DNA from: Comamonas terrigena NBRC 13299
GTDB lineage: Bacteria > Pseudomonadota > Gammaproteobacteria > Burkholderiales > Burkholderiaceae_C
DNA: 64,000 bases
Assembly (NCBI RefSeq): GCF_006740045.1
Contig: NZ_AP019749.1
Location: 639,001-703,000 of the forward strand
Reading direction: 5' to 3'
Part shown: positions 1-9,658 of the stretch, piece after piece
Layout of the letters: the number at the start of each line of letters is the position of its first letter
Numbering within the stretch: position 1 is the stretch's first letter
Made by a program: the position numbers and the translations under genes
Notes under the pieces: model-generated
What the model saw: only the letters and a program-made list of their open reading frames with translations
The model's database searches: none
Told to the model about the DNA's origin: nothing

Positions 1-1
1 G

Positions 2-598
2 CGCAATGTGGTCGTGGGCGCCCATGTGGCCTACCGCGATCTGGCCGGTTTCGGCCGCCGCAACATGGATGTGGCCAGCAGCGATCTGGTGGCCGACGTG
101 ATCTACCAGATCGGCGCGCTGCAGGGCCTGGCCCAGGCGGCGGGCACCACAGTGCGGTATGTGAAGCCGCATGGCGCGCTCTACAACACCATTGCCCAGG
201 ACCGGCGCCAGGCCACCGACGTGATCAACGCCATCAAGGCGATCGATCCCTCGCTGGTGCTGATGGCGCTGGCGGGAGCACCGCTGATCGGCTGGGCGCG
301 CGACGCCGGCCTGACCGTGGTGGCCGAAGCCTTTGCCGACCGTGCCTACACCCCCCAGGGGGCCCTGGTTTCGCGCCGCGAAGCCGGTGCCGTGCTGCAC
401 GATGAAACCCTGATCGCCCAGCGCATGCTGACCCTGGTGCGCGAAGGCGTGATCGAGGCCGTGGATGGCTCCATGGTGCGCGTGGAGGCCGATTCGATTT
501 GCGTGCATGGCGACAGCCCCGGGGCGGTGTCCATTGCCCGTGCGCTGCGCCAGCGCTTTGAAGCAGAAGGCGTGCAGATCGCCTCGTTCGTGGCATGA
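2..598 (+). CDS. pxpA: 5-oxoprolinase subunit A (LamB/YcsF family), 5' end cut by window edge
   Basis: The reading frame is open from the first complete codon, so the true start lies outside the window; 198 residues are visible and roughly 45-50 are missing compared with E. coli PxpA (about 244). The visible part carries the family signatures [18 protein letters not shown] near its start and VKPHGALYN about 50 residues later. PxpA works with PxpB and PxpC to cleave 5-oxoproline (pyroglutamate) to glutamate using ATP, clearing a spontaneous damage product of glutamine and glutamate. Its stop codon overlaps the start of the next gene by 4 bases (ATGA), which indicates one operon and translational coupling. 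Confidence 0.93.
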   Translation, partial: RNVVVGAHVAYRDLAGFGRRNMDVASSDLVADVIYQIGALQGLAQAAGTTVRYVKPHGALYNTIAQDRRQATDVINAIKAIDPSLVLMALAGAPLIGWARDAGLTVVAEAFADRAYTPQGALVSRREAGAVLHDETLIAQRMLTLVREGVIEAVDGSMVRVEADSICVHGDSPGAVSIARALRQRFEAEGVQIASFVA

Positions 599-2220
599 GT
601 GGCATGCGTTTTCTGCCGGTCCACCGCCAGGCCCTCATGGTGGAGCTGGACGATCTGCAGCAGACCCTGGTGCTGCTCCAGTCCCTGCAGGCCGAGCCGA
701 TTGACGGCGTGCAGGAGCTGGTGCCTGCTGCGCGCACCATCCTGGTGTACTTTGCTCCGCACCGGGTAACGGCGGCGCAGCTGGTGCAGGCAATTGCGGG
801 CCGCAATCTGCAGGGCAGCGTGCAGCGCTCGGATGTGCTGGTGGAAATTCCCGTGCGCTATGACGGCGAAGACCTGGCCGATGTGGCGCAGATGCTGGGC
901 ATCAGCGCGCACGAGGTGGTGCAGCGCCACACCGGCAGCGAATGGTCGGTGGCGTTCACCGGCTTTGCACCGGGCTTTGCCTATCTGTCAGGGGGCGACC
1001 CCATTTTCAACGTGGCGCGCCGTACCACCCCGCGCACCAAGGTGCCGGCGGGCGCGGTGGCGCTGGCCGGTACGTTCAGCGCGGTCTACCCTCAGGCCAG
1101 CCCGGGCGGCTGGCAGATCATCGGCGTGACGGATGCCGCCATGTGGGATCTGGCGCGTGACCTCCCCGCGCTGCTGCAGCCGGGCTACCGCGTGCGGTTT
1201 GTCGATGCATCCACCGCCAGCGCCGGGGCAGACCCGCGCCTGGCGGATGCAGCACCCGTCCAGGCTGCGGCGGCGGTGCCCCCCGCAGCCATGGGGGACA
1301 CCGGCCAGGCGCTGTGGGTGCGCGCCACCGGGTTGCTGACCGTGTTCCAGGACTGTGGCCGCCATGGGCAGGCGGGCCAGGGGGTTTCGGCTTCCGGCGC
1401 CATGGACCAGGCGGCTTTCAAGAGCGCCAACCGCCTGGTTGGCAATGCCAGCCACCTGCCGGTGCTGGAGACCGTGGGCGGCGGCCTGGTGCTGCAGAGC
1501 GTGGGCGAGAACGTGGTGGCCGTGACCGGCGCCGACGCGCCCCTCACTATCACCACCGCAGCCGGCCGCCGCTGGAATGCGCCGCGGTACGCGGCCATTG
1601 CGCTGGCCGATGGCGACAGCCTGGGCCTGGGGCAGCCCACGACCGGTGCCCGCTGTTATGTGGCGGTGCGCGGCGGCTACCGGGTGACCCCGGTGCTGGG
1701 CAGCGCATCCACCGATACCTTGGCCCAGGTGGGCCCGCCCGCCCTGCACAGCGGTCAGCTGCTGCCTGTGGAAGCGGCTTGGCATGCCGTGGTGGGCGAT
1801 GCGGCCCTGGCACCAGACCTGCTGCCGGCCCCTGGCCAGGAGGTGGTGCTGGATGTGGAGCTGGGACCGCGCACCGACTGGTTCACGCCCGAGGCCGTGG
1901 CCCTGCTGGCCCGCCAGCGCTGGGAGGTCACGCCCCAGTCCAACCGGGTGGGCCTGCGCCTGGCCGGTGACGAGGCCTTGGCGCGTGCCATCACCAGCGA
2001 GCTGCCCAGCGAAGGCACTGCCCTGGGCGCCATCCAGGTGCCTGCCAGCGGCCAGCCGGTGCTGTTTCTGGCGGACCACCCTCTGACCGGGGGCTACCCG
2101 GTGATCGGCTGTGTGGTCCCCCACCACCTGGATCTGGCGGGGCAGATCCCGGTGGGTGCATGGATTCGTTTTAAGCCCGTTCGTGCATTCGCAGTGTTGA
2201 ACCCTGCGGTGGCGGACTGA
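595..2220 (+). CDS. Fused 5-oxoprolinase subunits B and C (PxpB-PxpC; AHS1-AHS2)
   Basis: 541 residues. Residues about 1-205 form the allophanate hydrolase subunit 1/KipI (PxpB) domain, with GFAPGFAYL near residue 123 and [14 protein letters not shown] shortly after. Residues about 235-520 form the allophanate hydrolase subunit 2/KipA (PxpC) domain, with [16 protein letters not shown], an ETVGGGL motif and GYPVIGCV near the end. E. coli encodes these as two proteins; here there is one frame with an Ala/Pro-rich linker near residues 205-235. With PxpA it should form the ATP-dependent 5-oxoprolinase. The ATG overlaps the pxpA stop by 4 bases, and the next gene starts 10 bases after the stop, so all three are probably co-transcribed. 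Confidence 0.9.
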   Translation: MSGMRFLPVHRQALMVELDDLQQTLVLLQSLQAEPIDGVQELVPAARTILVYFAPHRVTAAQLVQAIAGRNLQGSVQRSDVLVEIPVRYDGEDLADVAQMLGISAHEVVQRHTGSEWSVAFTGFAPGFAYLSGGDPIFNVARRTTPRTKVPAGAVALAGTFSAVYPQASPGGWQIIGVTDAAMWDLARDLPALLQPGYRVRFVDASTASAGADPRLADAAPVQAAAAVPPAAMGDTGQALWVRATGLLTVFQDCGRHGQAGQGVSASGAMDQAAFKSANRLVGNASHLPVLETVGGGLVLQSVGENVVAVTGADAPLTITTAAGRRWNAPRYAAIALADGDSLGLGQPTTGARCYVAVRGGYRVTPVLGSASTDTLAQVGPPALHSGQLLPVEAAWHAVVGDAALAPDLLPAPGQEVVLDVELGPRTDWFTPEAVALLARQRWEVTPQSNRVGLRLAGDEALARAITSELPSEGTALGAIQVPASGQPVLFLADHPLTGGYPVIGCVVPHHLDLAGQIPVGAWIRFKPVRAFAVLNPAVAD

Positions 2221-2229
2221 GGAAGCGGT

Positions 2230-3969
2230 ATGAAAAAAGTCCTGATAGCGAACCGCGGCGAGATTGCCGTGCGCATTGCCCGTGCCTGCGCCGACTACGG
2301 CGTGAAGTCCGTGGCGGTGTATGCCAATGCCGACATCGATGCCTTGCATGCCCGCACGGCCGACGAAGCCTATGGCCTGGATGGCGACCAGCCTGCCGAC
2401 AGCTATCTGCACATCGGCAAGCTGCTGGCGATTGCCCAGAAATCCGGCGCCGATGCGGTGCACCCCGGCTATGGCTTTCTGTCGGAAAGCGAAGCCTTTG
2501 CGCGCGCGGTGCTGGATGCCGGCCTGATCTGGATCGGCCCCCGGCCCGAGACCATTGCCCAGTTGGGCGACAAGGTGGAAGCCCGCAAGATTGCGCTGAA
2601 GGTAGGCGCGCCGCTGGTGGCGGGCACGCCCGGCCCGGTGCAGAACGCCGATGAGGTGCTGGTCTTTGCACAGCAGCATGGCCTGCCCATCATCATCAAG
2701 GCGGCGTTCGGAGGCGGTGGCCGCGGCATGAAGATCGCGTGGCGCATGGACGAGGTGGCCGAGCTCTATGCATCGGCCGTGCGCGAAGCCGTGACCGCCT
2801 TTGGCCGCGGCGAGTGCTTTGTGGAACAGTTCCTGGACAAGCCCCGCCATATCGAGGCGCAGGTGCTGGCGGACACCCACGGCCACGTGGTGGTGATGGG
2901 CACGCGGGACTGTTCGCTGCAGCGCCGCAACCAGAAGCTGGTGGAAGAGGCGCCTGCGCCCTTCATCACCGAGGAGCAGCGGGCACGCATCCACAACGCG
3001 GCCAGGGCGATCTGTGCCGAGGCGGGCTATGTCGGTGCCGGCACCGTGGAGTTTCTGCTCAGCGACAACGGCCAGGCCGGGGGCGCCATCTCTTTCCTGG
3101 AGGTCAACACCCGCCTGCAGGTGGAGCACACGGTGACCGAGGAGACCACGGGCGTGGACCTGGTGATCGAGCAGCTGCGCGTGGCCGACGGCCTGCCGCT
3201 GTCCGTCACCGAGACCCCGGTGCCACGCGCGCACTCCATCGAGTTCCGCATCAATGCCGAGGATGTGGGGCGCGGCTTTCTGCCCACGCCCGGCCCGGTG
3301 CTGAAGTTCGTTCCGCCATCCGGCCCCGGCGTGCGCCTGGACTCCGGGGTGGAATCGGGTTCGGTCATTCCCGGCAGCTTTGACTCCATGATGGCCAAGC
3401 TCATCGTGACGGGCGCCACGCGGGAGCAGGCCCTGGCCCGCGCCCGCCGTGCGCTGCGCGAGTTCCAGATCGAAGGCGTGGCGTCGGTGCTGCCCTTCCA
3501 CCAGGCGGTGATCGGGCACCCAGACTTTGTGGGGCAGGACGGTTTCAAGGTGCACACGCGCTGGATCGAATCGGGCTTTGCCGAGCCGCTGGCCGCTGCC
3601 GTGCGTGCGGAGCCGCTGCCCGACGCCAGCCTGGTGCGCACCGCCATCGAGATGGATGGCCGCCGCGTGCAGCTGGGCTTGCCCGCGGTGCTGCTGCAAG
3701 GGCTGGCCGCAGGCACTGGTGGTGCAGTGTCGGTGTCTTCCGCCCCGGAGGCGGTGGATGCAGCGGCCGTGCAGTCCCCGATTGCAGGCAATCTGCATGC
3801 CTGGAAGGTGGAGGATGGCGATGCGGTCCAGGAAGGCGATGTGATTGCCGTGATGGAAGCCATGAAGATGGAAATGCAGGTCTCGGCGCACTGCAGCGGG
3901 CGCATCACGCTGGCGGCGGCCGCCGGCACGGCCCAGACGCTGGGGGCGGTGATCGCGCACATCCGCTGA
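2230..3969 (+). CDS. Biotin carboxylase with C-terminal biotin carboxyl carrier domain
   Basis: 579 residues. Starts with the biotin carboxylase signature [14 protein letters not shown], has the ATP-grasp glycine loop GGGGRGMK near residue 161 and the biotin carboxylase C-terminal region up to about residue 445. The final 70 residues are a biotinyl domain with MEAMKM; Lys546, 34 residues from the end, is the expected biotinylation site. No carboxyltransferase domain is present. Family members transfer carboxylate from bicarbonate to biotin with ATP. The position directly behind pxpA-pxpBC is notable because AHS1/AHS2 domains are the carboxyltransferase part of urea carboxylase. It could therefore serve a carboxylase made with the preceding fused protein, or an acyl-CoA carboxylase encoded elsewhere. 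Confidence 0.9.
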   Translation: MKKVLIANRGEIAVRIARACADYGVKSVAVYANADIDALHARTADEAYGLDGDQPADSYLHIGKLLAIAQKSGADAVHPGYGFLSESEAFARAVLDAGLIWIGPRPETIAQLGDKVEARKIALKVGAPLVAGTPGPVQNADEVLVFAQQHGLPIIIKAAFGGGGRGMKIAWRMDEVAELYASAVREAVTAFGRGECFVEQFLDKPRHIEAQVLADTHGHVVVMGTRDCSLQRRNQKLVEEAPAPFITEEQRARIHNAARAICAEAGYVGAGTVEFLLSDNGQAGGAISFLEVNTRLQVEHTVTEETTGVDLVIEQLRVADGLPLSVTETPVPRAHSIEFRINAEDVGRGFLPTPGPVLKFVPPSGPGVRLDSGVESGSVIPGSFDSMMAKLIVTGATREQALARARRALREFQIEGVASVLPFHQAVIGHPDFVGQDGFKVHTRWIESGFAEPLAAAVRAEPLPDASLVRTAIEMDGRRVQLGLPAVLLQGLAAGTGGAVSVSSAPEAVDAAAVQSPIAGNLHAWKVEDGDAVQEGDVIAVMEAMKMEMQVSAHCSGRITLAAAAGTAQTLGAVIAHIR

Positions 3970-4004
3970 ATGGAAGGGGCGGCAGGCCAGGCTGGGCACC
4001 GTGC

Positions 4005-4035
4005 TTGACATTGACATGATGTCAATCTCTACAGT
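4005..4035 (+). promoter_or_regulatory. MerR-family-type promoter and operator of the copper ATPase gene
   Basis: A -35 hexamer TTGACA (4005-4010) and a -10-like TACAGT (4030-4035) are separated by 19 bp, the over-long spacing typical of promoters activated by MerR/CueR proteins. The spacer contains a perfect 17-bp palindrome ATTGACAT-G-ATGTCAAT (4010-4026). A second TTGACA sits at 4011-4016. No cueR-like gene lies in this window, so the regulator must be encoded elsewhere. Confidence 0.65.
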
Positions 4036-4061
4036 CATACTCCATAACCTTGGAGAGTGTG

Positions 4062-6551
4062 ATGAACGCTGCAAACAGACTGCCTGCCCATTTCGATTTC
4101 ACCGTAGAGGGAATGACCTGCGCGTCCTGTGTGGGCCGGGTGGAGCGTGCGCTCAAGAAGGTGCCCGGTGTGCAGGAGGCAGTGGTCAATCTGGCCACGG
4201 AAAAAGCCAGCCTGCAGCTGGATGATCCGGCGCAGGCTGCCGCCATCCTGCCGTTGGCGGTGGCGGCCATCGAAAAGGCTGGCTATGCCGTGCCCCAGCA
4301 GACCGTGGATCTGCAGGTCGGCGGCATGACCTGCGCCTCCTGCGTGGGGCGGGTGGAGCGGGCGCTGAAGAAAGTGCCCGGCGTGCAGGGCGCCAGTGTC
4401 AATCTGGCCACGGAGCGCGCCGCCGTGCAGGTCAACGACGGCACCGATGTGGGGGCGCTGATTGCCGCCGTGGCCAAGGCCGGCTACGAGGCCAGCGTGG
4501 TGCCGCAGGCCGGATCCGGCAAGGCGGTGGACGACGCGGCGGCCGAGCGCCAGGCGCAGGAGCGGGCCTCGCTGCAGCGCGCGCTGATTTTTGCCGCGGT
4601 GTTTGCATTGCCCGTGTTCCTGCTGGAAATGGGCGGCCACATGGTGCCGGCTTTCCACCATTGGGTGTCCCATACCATCGGCACGCAGAACAGCTGGTAC
4701 CTGCAGTTTGCACTGACGGCCGTGGTGCTGTGCGGCCCGGGCCGCCGCTTCTTTGAAAAAGGCATTCCCGCCTTGCTGCGCGGGGCGCCGGACATGAATT
4801 CGCTGGTCGCCGTGGGTACCTCGGCCGCCTTTGCCTATTCGGTGGTGGCCACCTTTGTGCCGCAATGGCTGCCGGCCGGCACCGTGAATGTGTACTACGA
4901 GGCGGCCGCCGTCATCGTGGCGCTGATCCTGTTGGGGCGCTTCATGGAAGCGCGCGCCAAGGGCAATACCTCCGAAGCCATCCGCCGCCTGGTGCAGCTG
5001 CAGGCCAAGACCGCCCGCGTGCGCCGCGATGGTGCGGTGCTGGAGCTGGACATCGCCCAGGTGCATGCCGGTGATGTGATCGAAGTGCGGCCGGGCGAGC
5101 GCATTCCGGTGGACGGGGAGGTGGTCGAGGGCCAGAGCTTTGTCGATGAATCCATGATCAGCGGCGAACCCGTGCCGGTGGAAAAGACCGTGGGCGCCGA
5201 AGTCGTGGGCGGCACGGTGAACCAGAACGGTGCCCTGGTGTTCCGGGCCACCAAGGTGGGGGCCGACACGCTGCTGGCGCAGATCATCCGCATGGTGGAG
5301 CAGGCCCAGGGCAGCAAGCTGCCGATCCAGGCGCTGGTGGACAAGATCACCATGTGGTTTGTGCCTGCGGTGATGGCGGCGGCACTGCTGACCTTTGCCG
5401 TCTGGCTGGTCTGGGGCCCAGCGCCTGCGCTGAGCTTTGCGCTGGTGAATGCCGTGGCCGTGCTCATCATTGCCTGCCCCTGCGCCATGGGGCTGGCCAC
5501 GCCGACGTCCATCATGGTCGGCACCGGCCGCGCCGCGCAGATGGGGGTGCTGCTGCGCAAGGGCGAGGCGCTGCAGCAGCTCAAGGATGCCAAGGTGGTG
5601 GCGGTGGACAAGACCGGCACGCTGACCAAGGGCCGCCCGGAGCTGACCGATCTGGTGCTATCTGATGGGCTGCAGCGCAGCCAGGTGCTGGCGCAGGTGG
5701 CGGCCGTGGAGGACCGCAGCGAGCACCCGATTGCCCGCGCCATCGTGGATGCGGCGCGTGCCGAAGGTCTGCAGATCCCGGCGATCAGCGGGTTTGAATC
5801 CGTCACCGGCTTTGGCGTGCGCGCGGTGGTCGACGGCCACCGGGTGGAGATCGGCGCGGACCGCTTCATGCGCGAACTGGGCCTGGGTGTGGACGGTTTT
5901 GCGGCTGAGGCGCTGCGCCTGGGCGGCGAAGGCAAGACGCCGCTGTATGCGGCCATCGATGGCAGGCTGGTTGCCATGATTGCCGTGGCCGACCCCATCA
6001 AGCCCACGACCCGGCCCGCGATTGAGGCGCTGCATGCGCTGGGTCTGAAGGTGGCGATGATCACCGGCGACAACCGCCACACCGCCGAAGCGATTGCCCG
6101 GCAACTGGGCATTGACGAAGTGGTGGCCGAGGTCCTGCCCGGCGGCAAGGTGGAGACCGTGCAGCGCCTGAAGGCCGAGCACGGCACGCTGGCCTATGTG
6201 GGGGACGGCATCAACGACGCCCCCGCGCTGGCCGAGGCCGATGTGGGCATTGCCATTGGCACGGGCACCGACATTGCGATCGAGGCGGCCGATGTGGTGC
6301 TGATGTCGGGCGACCTGTCGGGCGTGCCGAATGCGATTGCGCTGTCCAAGGCCACGATGAAGAACATCGGTGAAAACCTGTTCTGGGCCTTTGCCTACAA
6401 CGTGGCGCTGATCCCCGTGGCGGCGGGTCTGCTGTACCCGTTCAACGGCACGCTGCTGTCGCCCGTGTTTGCGGCCGGGGCCATGGCGTTGTCCAGCGTG
6501 TTTGTGCTCTCCAATGCGCTGCGGCTCAAGCGGTTCAAGGCACCGTTGTAA
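4062..6551 (+). CDS. copA: Copper-translocating P1B-type ATPase
   Basis: 829 residues from ATG 4062, preceded by GGAGAG at 4052-4057; an in-frame TTG at 4050 is a less likely start. Two N-terminal heavy-metal-binding domains each carry GMTCASC (Cys20/23 and Cys91/94). The membrane metal site is CPC (Cys472-Pro-Cys474), the type selective for Cu(I). The phosphorylation motif DKTGTLTKG begins at Asp516, followed by SEHPIA and the hinge motif [10 protein letters not shown]. The protein pumps Cu(I) from cytoplasm to periplasm using ATP. It is probably transcribed alone from the MerR-type promoter just upstream and meets ribE tail to tail. Confidence 0.95.
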   Translation: MNAANRLPAHFDFTVEGMTCASCVGRVERALKKVPGVQEAVVNLATEKASLQLDDPAQAAAILPLAVAAIEKAGYAVPQQTVDLQVGGMTCASCVGRVERALKKVPGVQGASVNLATERAAVQVNDGTDVGALIAAVAKAGYEASVVPQAGSGKAVDDAAAERQAQERASLQRALIFAAVFALPVFLLEMGGHMVPAFHHWVSHTIGTQNSWYLQFALTAVVLCGPGRRFFEKGIPALLRGAPDMNSLVAVGTSAAFAYSVVATFVPQWLPAGTVNVYYEAAAVIVALILLGRFMEARAKGNTSEAIRRLVQLQAKTARVRRDGAVLELDIAQVHAGDVIEVRPGERIPVDGEVVEGQSFVDESMISGEPVPVEKTVGAEVVGGTVNQNGALVFRATKVGADTLLAQIIRMVEQAQGSKLPIQALVDKITMWFVPAVMAAALLTFAVWLVWGPAPALSFALVNAVAVLIIACPCAMGLATPTSIMVGTGRAAQMGVLLRKGEALQQLKDAKVVAVDKTGTLTKGRPELTDLVLSDGLQRSQVLAQVAAVEDRSEHPIARAIVDAARAEGLQIPAISGFESVTGFGVRAVVDGHRVEIGADRFMRELGLGVDGFAAEALRLGGEGKTPLYAAIDGRLVAMIAVADPIKPTTRPAIEALHALGLKVAMITGDNRHTAEAIARQLGIDEVVAEVLPGGKVETVQRLKAEHGTLAYVGDGINDAPALAEADVGIAIGTGTDIAIEAADVVLMSGDLSGVPNAIALSKATMKNIGENLFWAFAYNVALIPVAAGLLYPFNGTLLSPVFAAGAMALSSVFVLSNALRLKRFKAPL

Positions 6552-6584
6552 GACCGCAGGTTGCCGGGGCGCGGCTGCGGCATG

Positions 6585-6609
6585 AAAAAAGCGCTTCCGG
6601 GGAAGCGCT
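6585..6609 (-). terminator. Rho-independent terminator after ribE
   Basis: On the minus strand AGCGCTTCC and GGAAGCGCT form a stem with a very short loop, followed by a run of six T (complement of 6585-6590). It lies 21 bases beyond the riboflavin synthase stop codon. Confidence 0.8.
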
Positions 6610-6630
6610 GGAGGGAAGGGCAGTCCGGGG

Positions 6631-7335
6631 TCAGGACGGCAGCTTGGGCACGTCGATGAAGTCGTCCAGGCTCAGCCCCTTTTCTTTCAGCAGCGCTTCC
6701 AGCACGGGCTTCAAGCGGCCCAGGCTGGCTTCCACGGTTTCGCGCACCGTGTCCACCACCACCTGGGTGCTGCGTTCGATCTCGATGTTGACCAGATCGC
6801 CCACCTGCTTGCTGCCGAACACGGTCATGCGCAGCGTTTCGGGAATCAGCCAGACCTCGAACCAGCCTTCCTTGCGGTTCACCTCGGCCACTGTCAGGCT
6901 GGCGCCGTTGACGGCGATATAGCCCTTGGCAAACACATAGGGGCGAAAGGCTTCGGGAATGCCGAAGCGGATCTTGTGGTTGGTGTCGGTGCGCACGATG
7001 TCCAGCAGCGGCGCGGTGAAGTCCACATGGCCGGACAGCGGGTGGCCGCCGATTTCGGCGCCGTCCTTGGCGGCACGCTCCACATTCACATGGGCGCCGG
7101 CCTTGTAGCTGCCCAGCGTGGTGATGGCCAGGCTTTGCTGCATCACGTCGAAGGTGGCGCTGGTGGGCGAGAGGTTTTCTGTCACGGTCAGGCAGACGCC
7201 GTCGTGCGAGACACTGGCGCCCACCGCCAGGTCCTGGCAGAAGCCTTCGGGGAATTCCATGGTGAAGGTGCGCAGACCGTCCTGGTCGCGCAGCGCGGCA
7301 ATGGTTGCCACGGCCTGAATGATGCCGGTGAACAC
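6631..7335 (-). CDS. ribE: Riboflavin synthase, alpha subunit
   Basis: 234 residues from GTG 7335, which gives the conserved N-terminus (V/M)FTGIIQAV; an AAGGAA ribosome-binding site lies about 10 bases upstream. Two tandem lumazine-binding domains are seen (about 1-97 and 98-195), with SHDGVCLTV in the first and GGHPLSGHVD opening the second, followed by VNGASLTV. The enzyme dismutates two 6,7-dimethyl-8-ribityllumazine molecules into riboflavin and the pyrimidinedione precursor in the cytoplasm. No other rib genes and no FMN riboswitch are visible here; the gene ends at a clear terminator and looks monocistronic. The C-terminal tail of about 35 residues after the second domain is polar. Confidence 0.93.
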   Translation of the reverse strand: MFTGIIQAVATIAALRDQDGLRTFTMEFPEGFCQDLAVGASVSHDGVCLTVTENLSPTSATFDVMQQSLAITTLGSYKAGAHVNVERAAKDGAEIGGHPLSGHVDFTAPLLDIVRTDTNHKIRFGIPEAFRPYVFAKGYIAVNGASLTVAEVNRKEGWFEVWLIPETLRMTVFGSKQVGDLVNIEIERSTQVVVDTVRETVEASLGRLKPVLEALLKEKGLSLDDFIDVPKLPS

Positions 7336-7457
7336 GGGTGGGTTTCCTTGGGACGCGGCCGCAGCGCTTGCGCGCGGTAGCCATGGTGCAAAACGCTTAT
7401 TGTGCCCGCGGCCCTGGCGCACGGCGGTCTTGGCCCTGTTGCCAATGCGGCAGCCGC

Positions 7458-8333
7458 TCAGGCGGCCAGTGCGGCGCCATCCCAGTGGCCGCTGACCAGC
7501 CCCAGCGGTTTTTTCAGCGCCCGCACCCAGGCGCAGTCCGGCCAGGCCTCCATCTGTACATTCATGCCGGCAAATACGCCGTAGCCGGGACCGGCGGCGA
7601 TCTCCCCGTCGGCCTGCAGGGTCTCGCCCGTGCGGATGCTGCAGGCGGCGCGGATGTCGCCCAGCGCCTTGATGCCCCAACCCGCCTGGATGTGGTTGCC
7701 GCAGTCCAGGCTGTCCTGGGTGGCAATGCCATGGCCTGCGTCCAGCAGGCCCTGCACGGCAATGCGGCCGCCCGCGCGCAGGCCCTTGCCGCAGTGCAGG
7801 GCCCCCTGCACGTCCACTTCCTGGCCGATGTGGGCCTGTCCTTGCAGCGTCACATCGCCGCCGCAGCGCAGTTCCCAGCCGGTGCGCAGGTCTGCGGCGC
7901 GCAGGGCGCCTTGCACTTCCACGCTCCAGGCGGCCTTGATGGCATTGCCGGCCTGCAGCAGTTCGCCGCAGAAGATGGCGCCGCCGCTGTGGATGTTTTC
8001 CCCCGCTTCCAGCGTGCCGGCGCGTATGCCGCCGCCCACCTGCAGGCTGCGCCCCACCAGCAGTTGGCCGCTGACGCGGACATCGCCATGCACGATCAGC
8101 GTGCCGGCGTAGACCAGGTTATCGGCCTCCAGATGCTCCAGCTCCAGCACGGTGTTGGTGGGGCCGAAGTTCTCCAGCAGCCAGCGTGCGTCGTCCACGC
8201 GGCCGGCGGCCACCTGGGTGTCCATGGCCGCCTGGTAGTCGCCACCGCCCAGGTTGTTGCGCACAAACCAGCGGTACCCCATGGCGCAGGGGTTCTTGCC
8301 GCGCAAGAAAGTTTGGGTCAGTTCCATGTCCAT
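7458..8333 (-). CDS. Unknown protein with a predicted beta-solenoid (bactofilin-like) body
   Basis: 291 residues. An N-terminal unit of about 60 residues (FLRGKNPCAMGYRWF, then VAAGRVDDARWLLENFG) is followed by some 170 residues of short repeats in which a glycine, a hydrophobic pair and small residues recur (for example VRVSGQLLVGRSLQVGGG, GDIRAACSIRTGETLQADG). This spacing is what stacked beta-coils (beta-solenoid, as in bactofilins and hexapeptide proteins) look like. Cysteines recur at similar places (IFCGEL, LRCGGD, LHCGKG, LDCGNH). There is no signal peptide or membrane segment, so it is probably cytoplasmic. I do not recognise a characterised family and assign no function. Codon use matches its neighbours. 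Confidence 0.75.
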   Translation of the reverse strand: MDMELTQTFLRGKNPCAMGYRWFVRNNLGGGDYQAAMDTQVAAGRVDDARWLLENFGPTNTVLELEHLEADNLVYAGTLIVHGDVRVSGQLLVGRSLQVGGGIRAGTLEAGENIHSGGAIFCGELLQAGNAIKAAWSVEVQGALRAADLRTGWELRCGGDVTLQGQAHIGQEVDVQGALHCGKGLRAGGRIAVQGLLDAGHGIATQDSLDCGNHIQAGWGIKALGDIRAACSIRTGETLQADGEIAAGPGYGVFAGMNVQMEAWPDCAWVRALKKPLGLVSGHWDGAALAA

Positions 8334-8977
8334 TGTTCAACCTCGTCCATTCCGTGGGGGAAATGGGCGCGTGGCGCGGCCTGCGGGCGTGGTGGGGCCG
8401 TGGCTGCGCGCATGCGCCTTTGCATGTGCAAGTCGTGGAGGCCGTGCGGAGGAAAGGGACTGTGTGTGCCTTATGCCTTCCGCACGGCGGCGGAAAGCAT
8501 GGCCGTAACGCCACTGAGGCTGACAAAGGCGGTCGGCACGCCATGGCGGCGGGTGTGCAGGGCACGCAGCACACAGGCACGCACTTGCGGCACTGCAGCA
8601 AGGGCAGCGCGGCGCAGGCGGGCAGAAAGGGGAAGGTGGGTGCAGACCATGGGGGGGGAAACTGCTGCAAATTATGCCCTGCCTGCTTTTTCGGCACGGG
8701 GCGCTGCGGTATCACTGTTACAAATCGGTCCGCCGATGACCGTCTGGGCGATACCTGCACCCGGACAGGTATTGCCTGCTTTGGGTAACATCACGGCCCT
8801 TGCGGGCGCGCGCACCGCTGGGGTGGCCGTTGTTTGTAACAACCGCACCGCCCGGCGTGTGTGCGCGGCATGCCACCGCGTTCCCTGTTTTTGCGGGTTG
8901 CAGTCTCCTTCCGGCCTTGGGTGCCGGTGGTTGTCCGCTGCAGCCGGCCCCTATTGCGCGCGACTGCGCACCCTGCC
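8334..8977. other. 644-bp divergent intergenic region
   Basis: No convincing coding region: open frames here are low-complexity and rich in Arg, Pro and Cys. It separates the divergent beta-solenoid gene and the DUF2760 gene and should hold both promoters. Recognisable structure is limited to GTTACAAA near 8715, its complement TTTGTAAC near 8833, and the inverted repeat at 8829-8843 annotated separately. Confidence 0.5.
8829..8843. promoter_or_regulatory. Inverted repeat, possible operator upstream of the DUF2760/Hsp70 operon
   Basis: GTTGTT-TGT-AACAAC, a perfect 6-3-6 inverted repeat in an otherwise GC-rich stretch, about 135 bp before the DUF2760 start codon. A related half (TTACAA) occurs near 8716. 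No regulator can be named. Confidence 0.35.
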
Positions 8978-9655
8978 ATGCCATCCAACCAGCCCCCTTC
9001 TTTCTTCAGCCGCATCGCGATTGCAATCGGCAGCTTCTTTGCCATTCTGGGCGACGGCCGCCTGGCGGCCGATGTGCGCCGCGTGCGCGCCGGCGAAGCC
9101 CTGGCCGCCGACGTCCAGCCCACGGAAGTGCGCGTTGAAGTGCCGGTCGAAAAGGTGGTGGAAGTCCGTGTGGAAGTGCCCGTGGAGAAGATCGTTGAAA
9201 AGACGGTCGAAAAGCGGGTGGAAGTGCCTGTCGAAAAGCTGGTGGAAAAACTGGTTGAGAAGACCATTGAGGTGCCCAACCACGCGGCCGCCCTGCAACT
9301 GCTGGGCCTGATGCAGCGGGAAGCCCGTTTTGTCGACTTCATCCAGGAAGATGTGGCGCCCTACACCGATGCGGAAATCGGCGCAGCCGCCCGGGTGGTG
9401 CACGAAGGCTGCCGCAAGGTGCTGCGCGAGCATTTCGCGATTGCCCCGGTGCGCAGCGAAGCCGAAGGCGCCCGCATCACATTGGAGGCGGGCTTTGACG
9501 CGGCCGCCGTGCGCCTGACCGGCAATGTGGTCGGCCAGGCTCCGTTCACCGGTACCCTGGGCCACCGTGGCTGGCAGGTCACCGAGGTGAAGCTGCCCCA
9601 GCTGACCGACAGCCAGGCCGCCAAGGTGCTGGCACAGGCCGAAGTGGAGCTGTAA
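8978..9655 (+). CDS. DUF2760 domain protein with VEVPVEK repeats
   Basis: 225 residues from ATG 8978; earlier in-frame starts exist but lack coding character. Residues about 9-25 are hydrophobic (FFSRIAIAIGSFFAILG). Residues 51-100 are a repeat region with three copies of VEVPVEK and several shorter VEK units, alternating valine with charged residues. The DUF2760 domain fills the rest, about residues 100-225. Its function is unknown. The stop codon lies 3 bases before the Hsp70-like gene, so the two are translated from one message, and the DUF2760 protein is a natural candidate for a partner, anchor or client of that Hsp70. Confidence 0.82.
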   Translation: MPSNQPPSFFSRIAIAIGSFFAILGDGRLAADVRRVRAGEALAADVQPTEVRVEVPVEKVVEVRVEVPVEKIVEKTVEKRVEVPVEKLVEKLVEKTIEVPNHAAALQLLGLMQREARFVDFIQEDVAPYTDAEIGAAARVVHEGCRKVLREHFAIAPVRSEAEGARITLEAGFDAAAVRLTGNVVGQAPFTGTLGHRGWQVTEVKLPQLTDSQAAKVLAQAEVEL

Positions 9656-9658
9656 ACC

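Noticed and set aside
988..4074. Open frame of about 1,000 codons on the minus strand opposite pxpBC and the biotin carboxylase
   Set aside because: His/Gly/Gln-rich low-complexity translation typical of antisense frames in high-GC DNA; the plus strand holds three clear genes with known motifs.
6631..7680. Longer riboflavin synthase with a 115-residue N-terminal extension
   Set aside because: Homology begins exactly at the GTG at 7335 (FTGIIQAV) with a ribosome-binding site before it; the upstream codons are Arg/Gly-rich shadow of the neighbouring region.
7338..9311. 657-codon plus-strand frame across the beta-solenoid gene and the intergenic region
   Set aside because: Antisense shadow of the minus-strand gene, then Arg/Cys-rich non-coding sequence that runs into the DUF2760 gene in a wrong frame.
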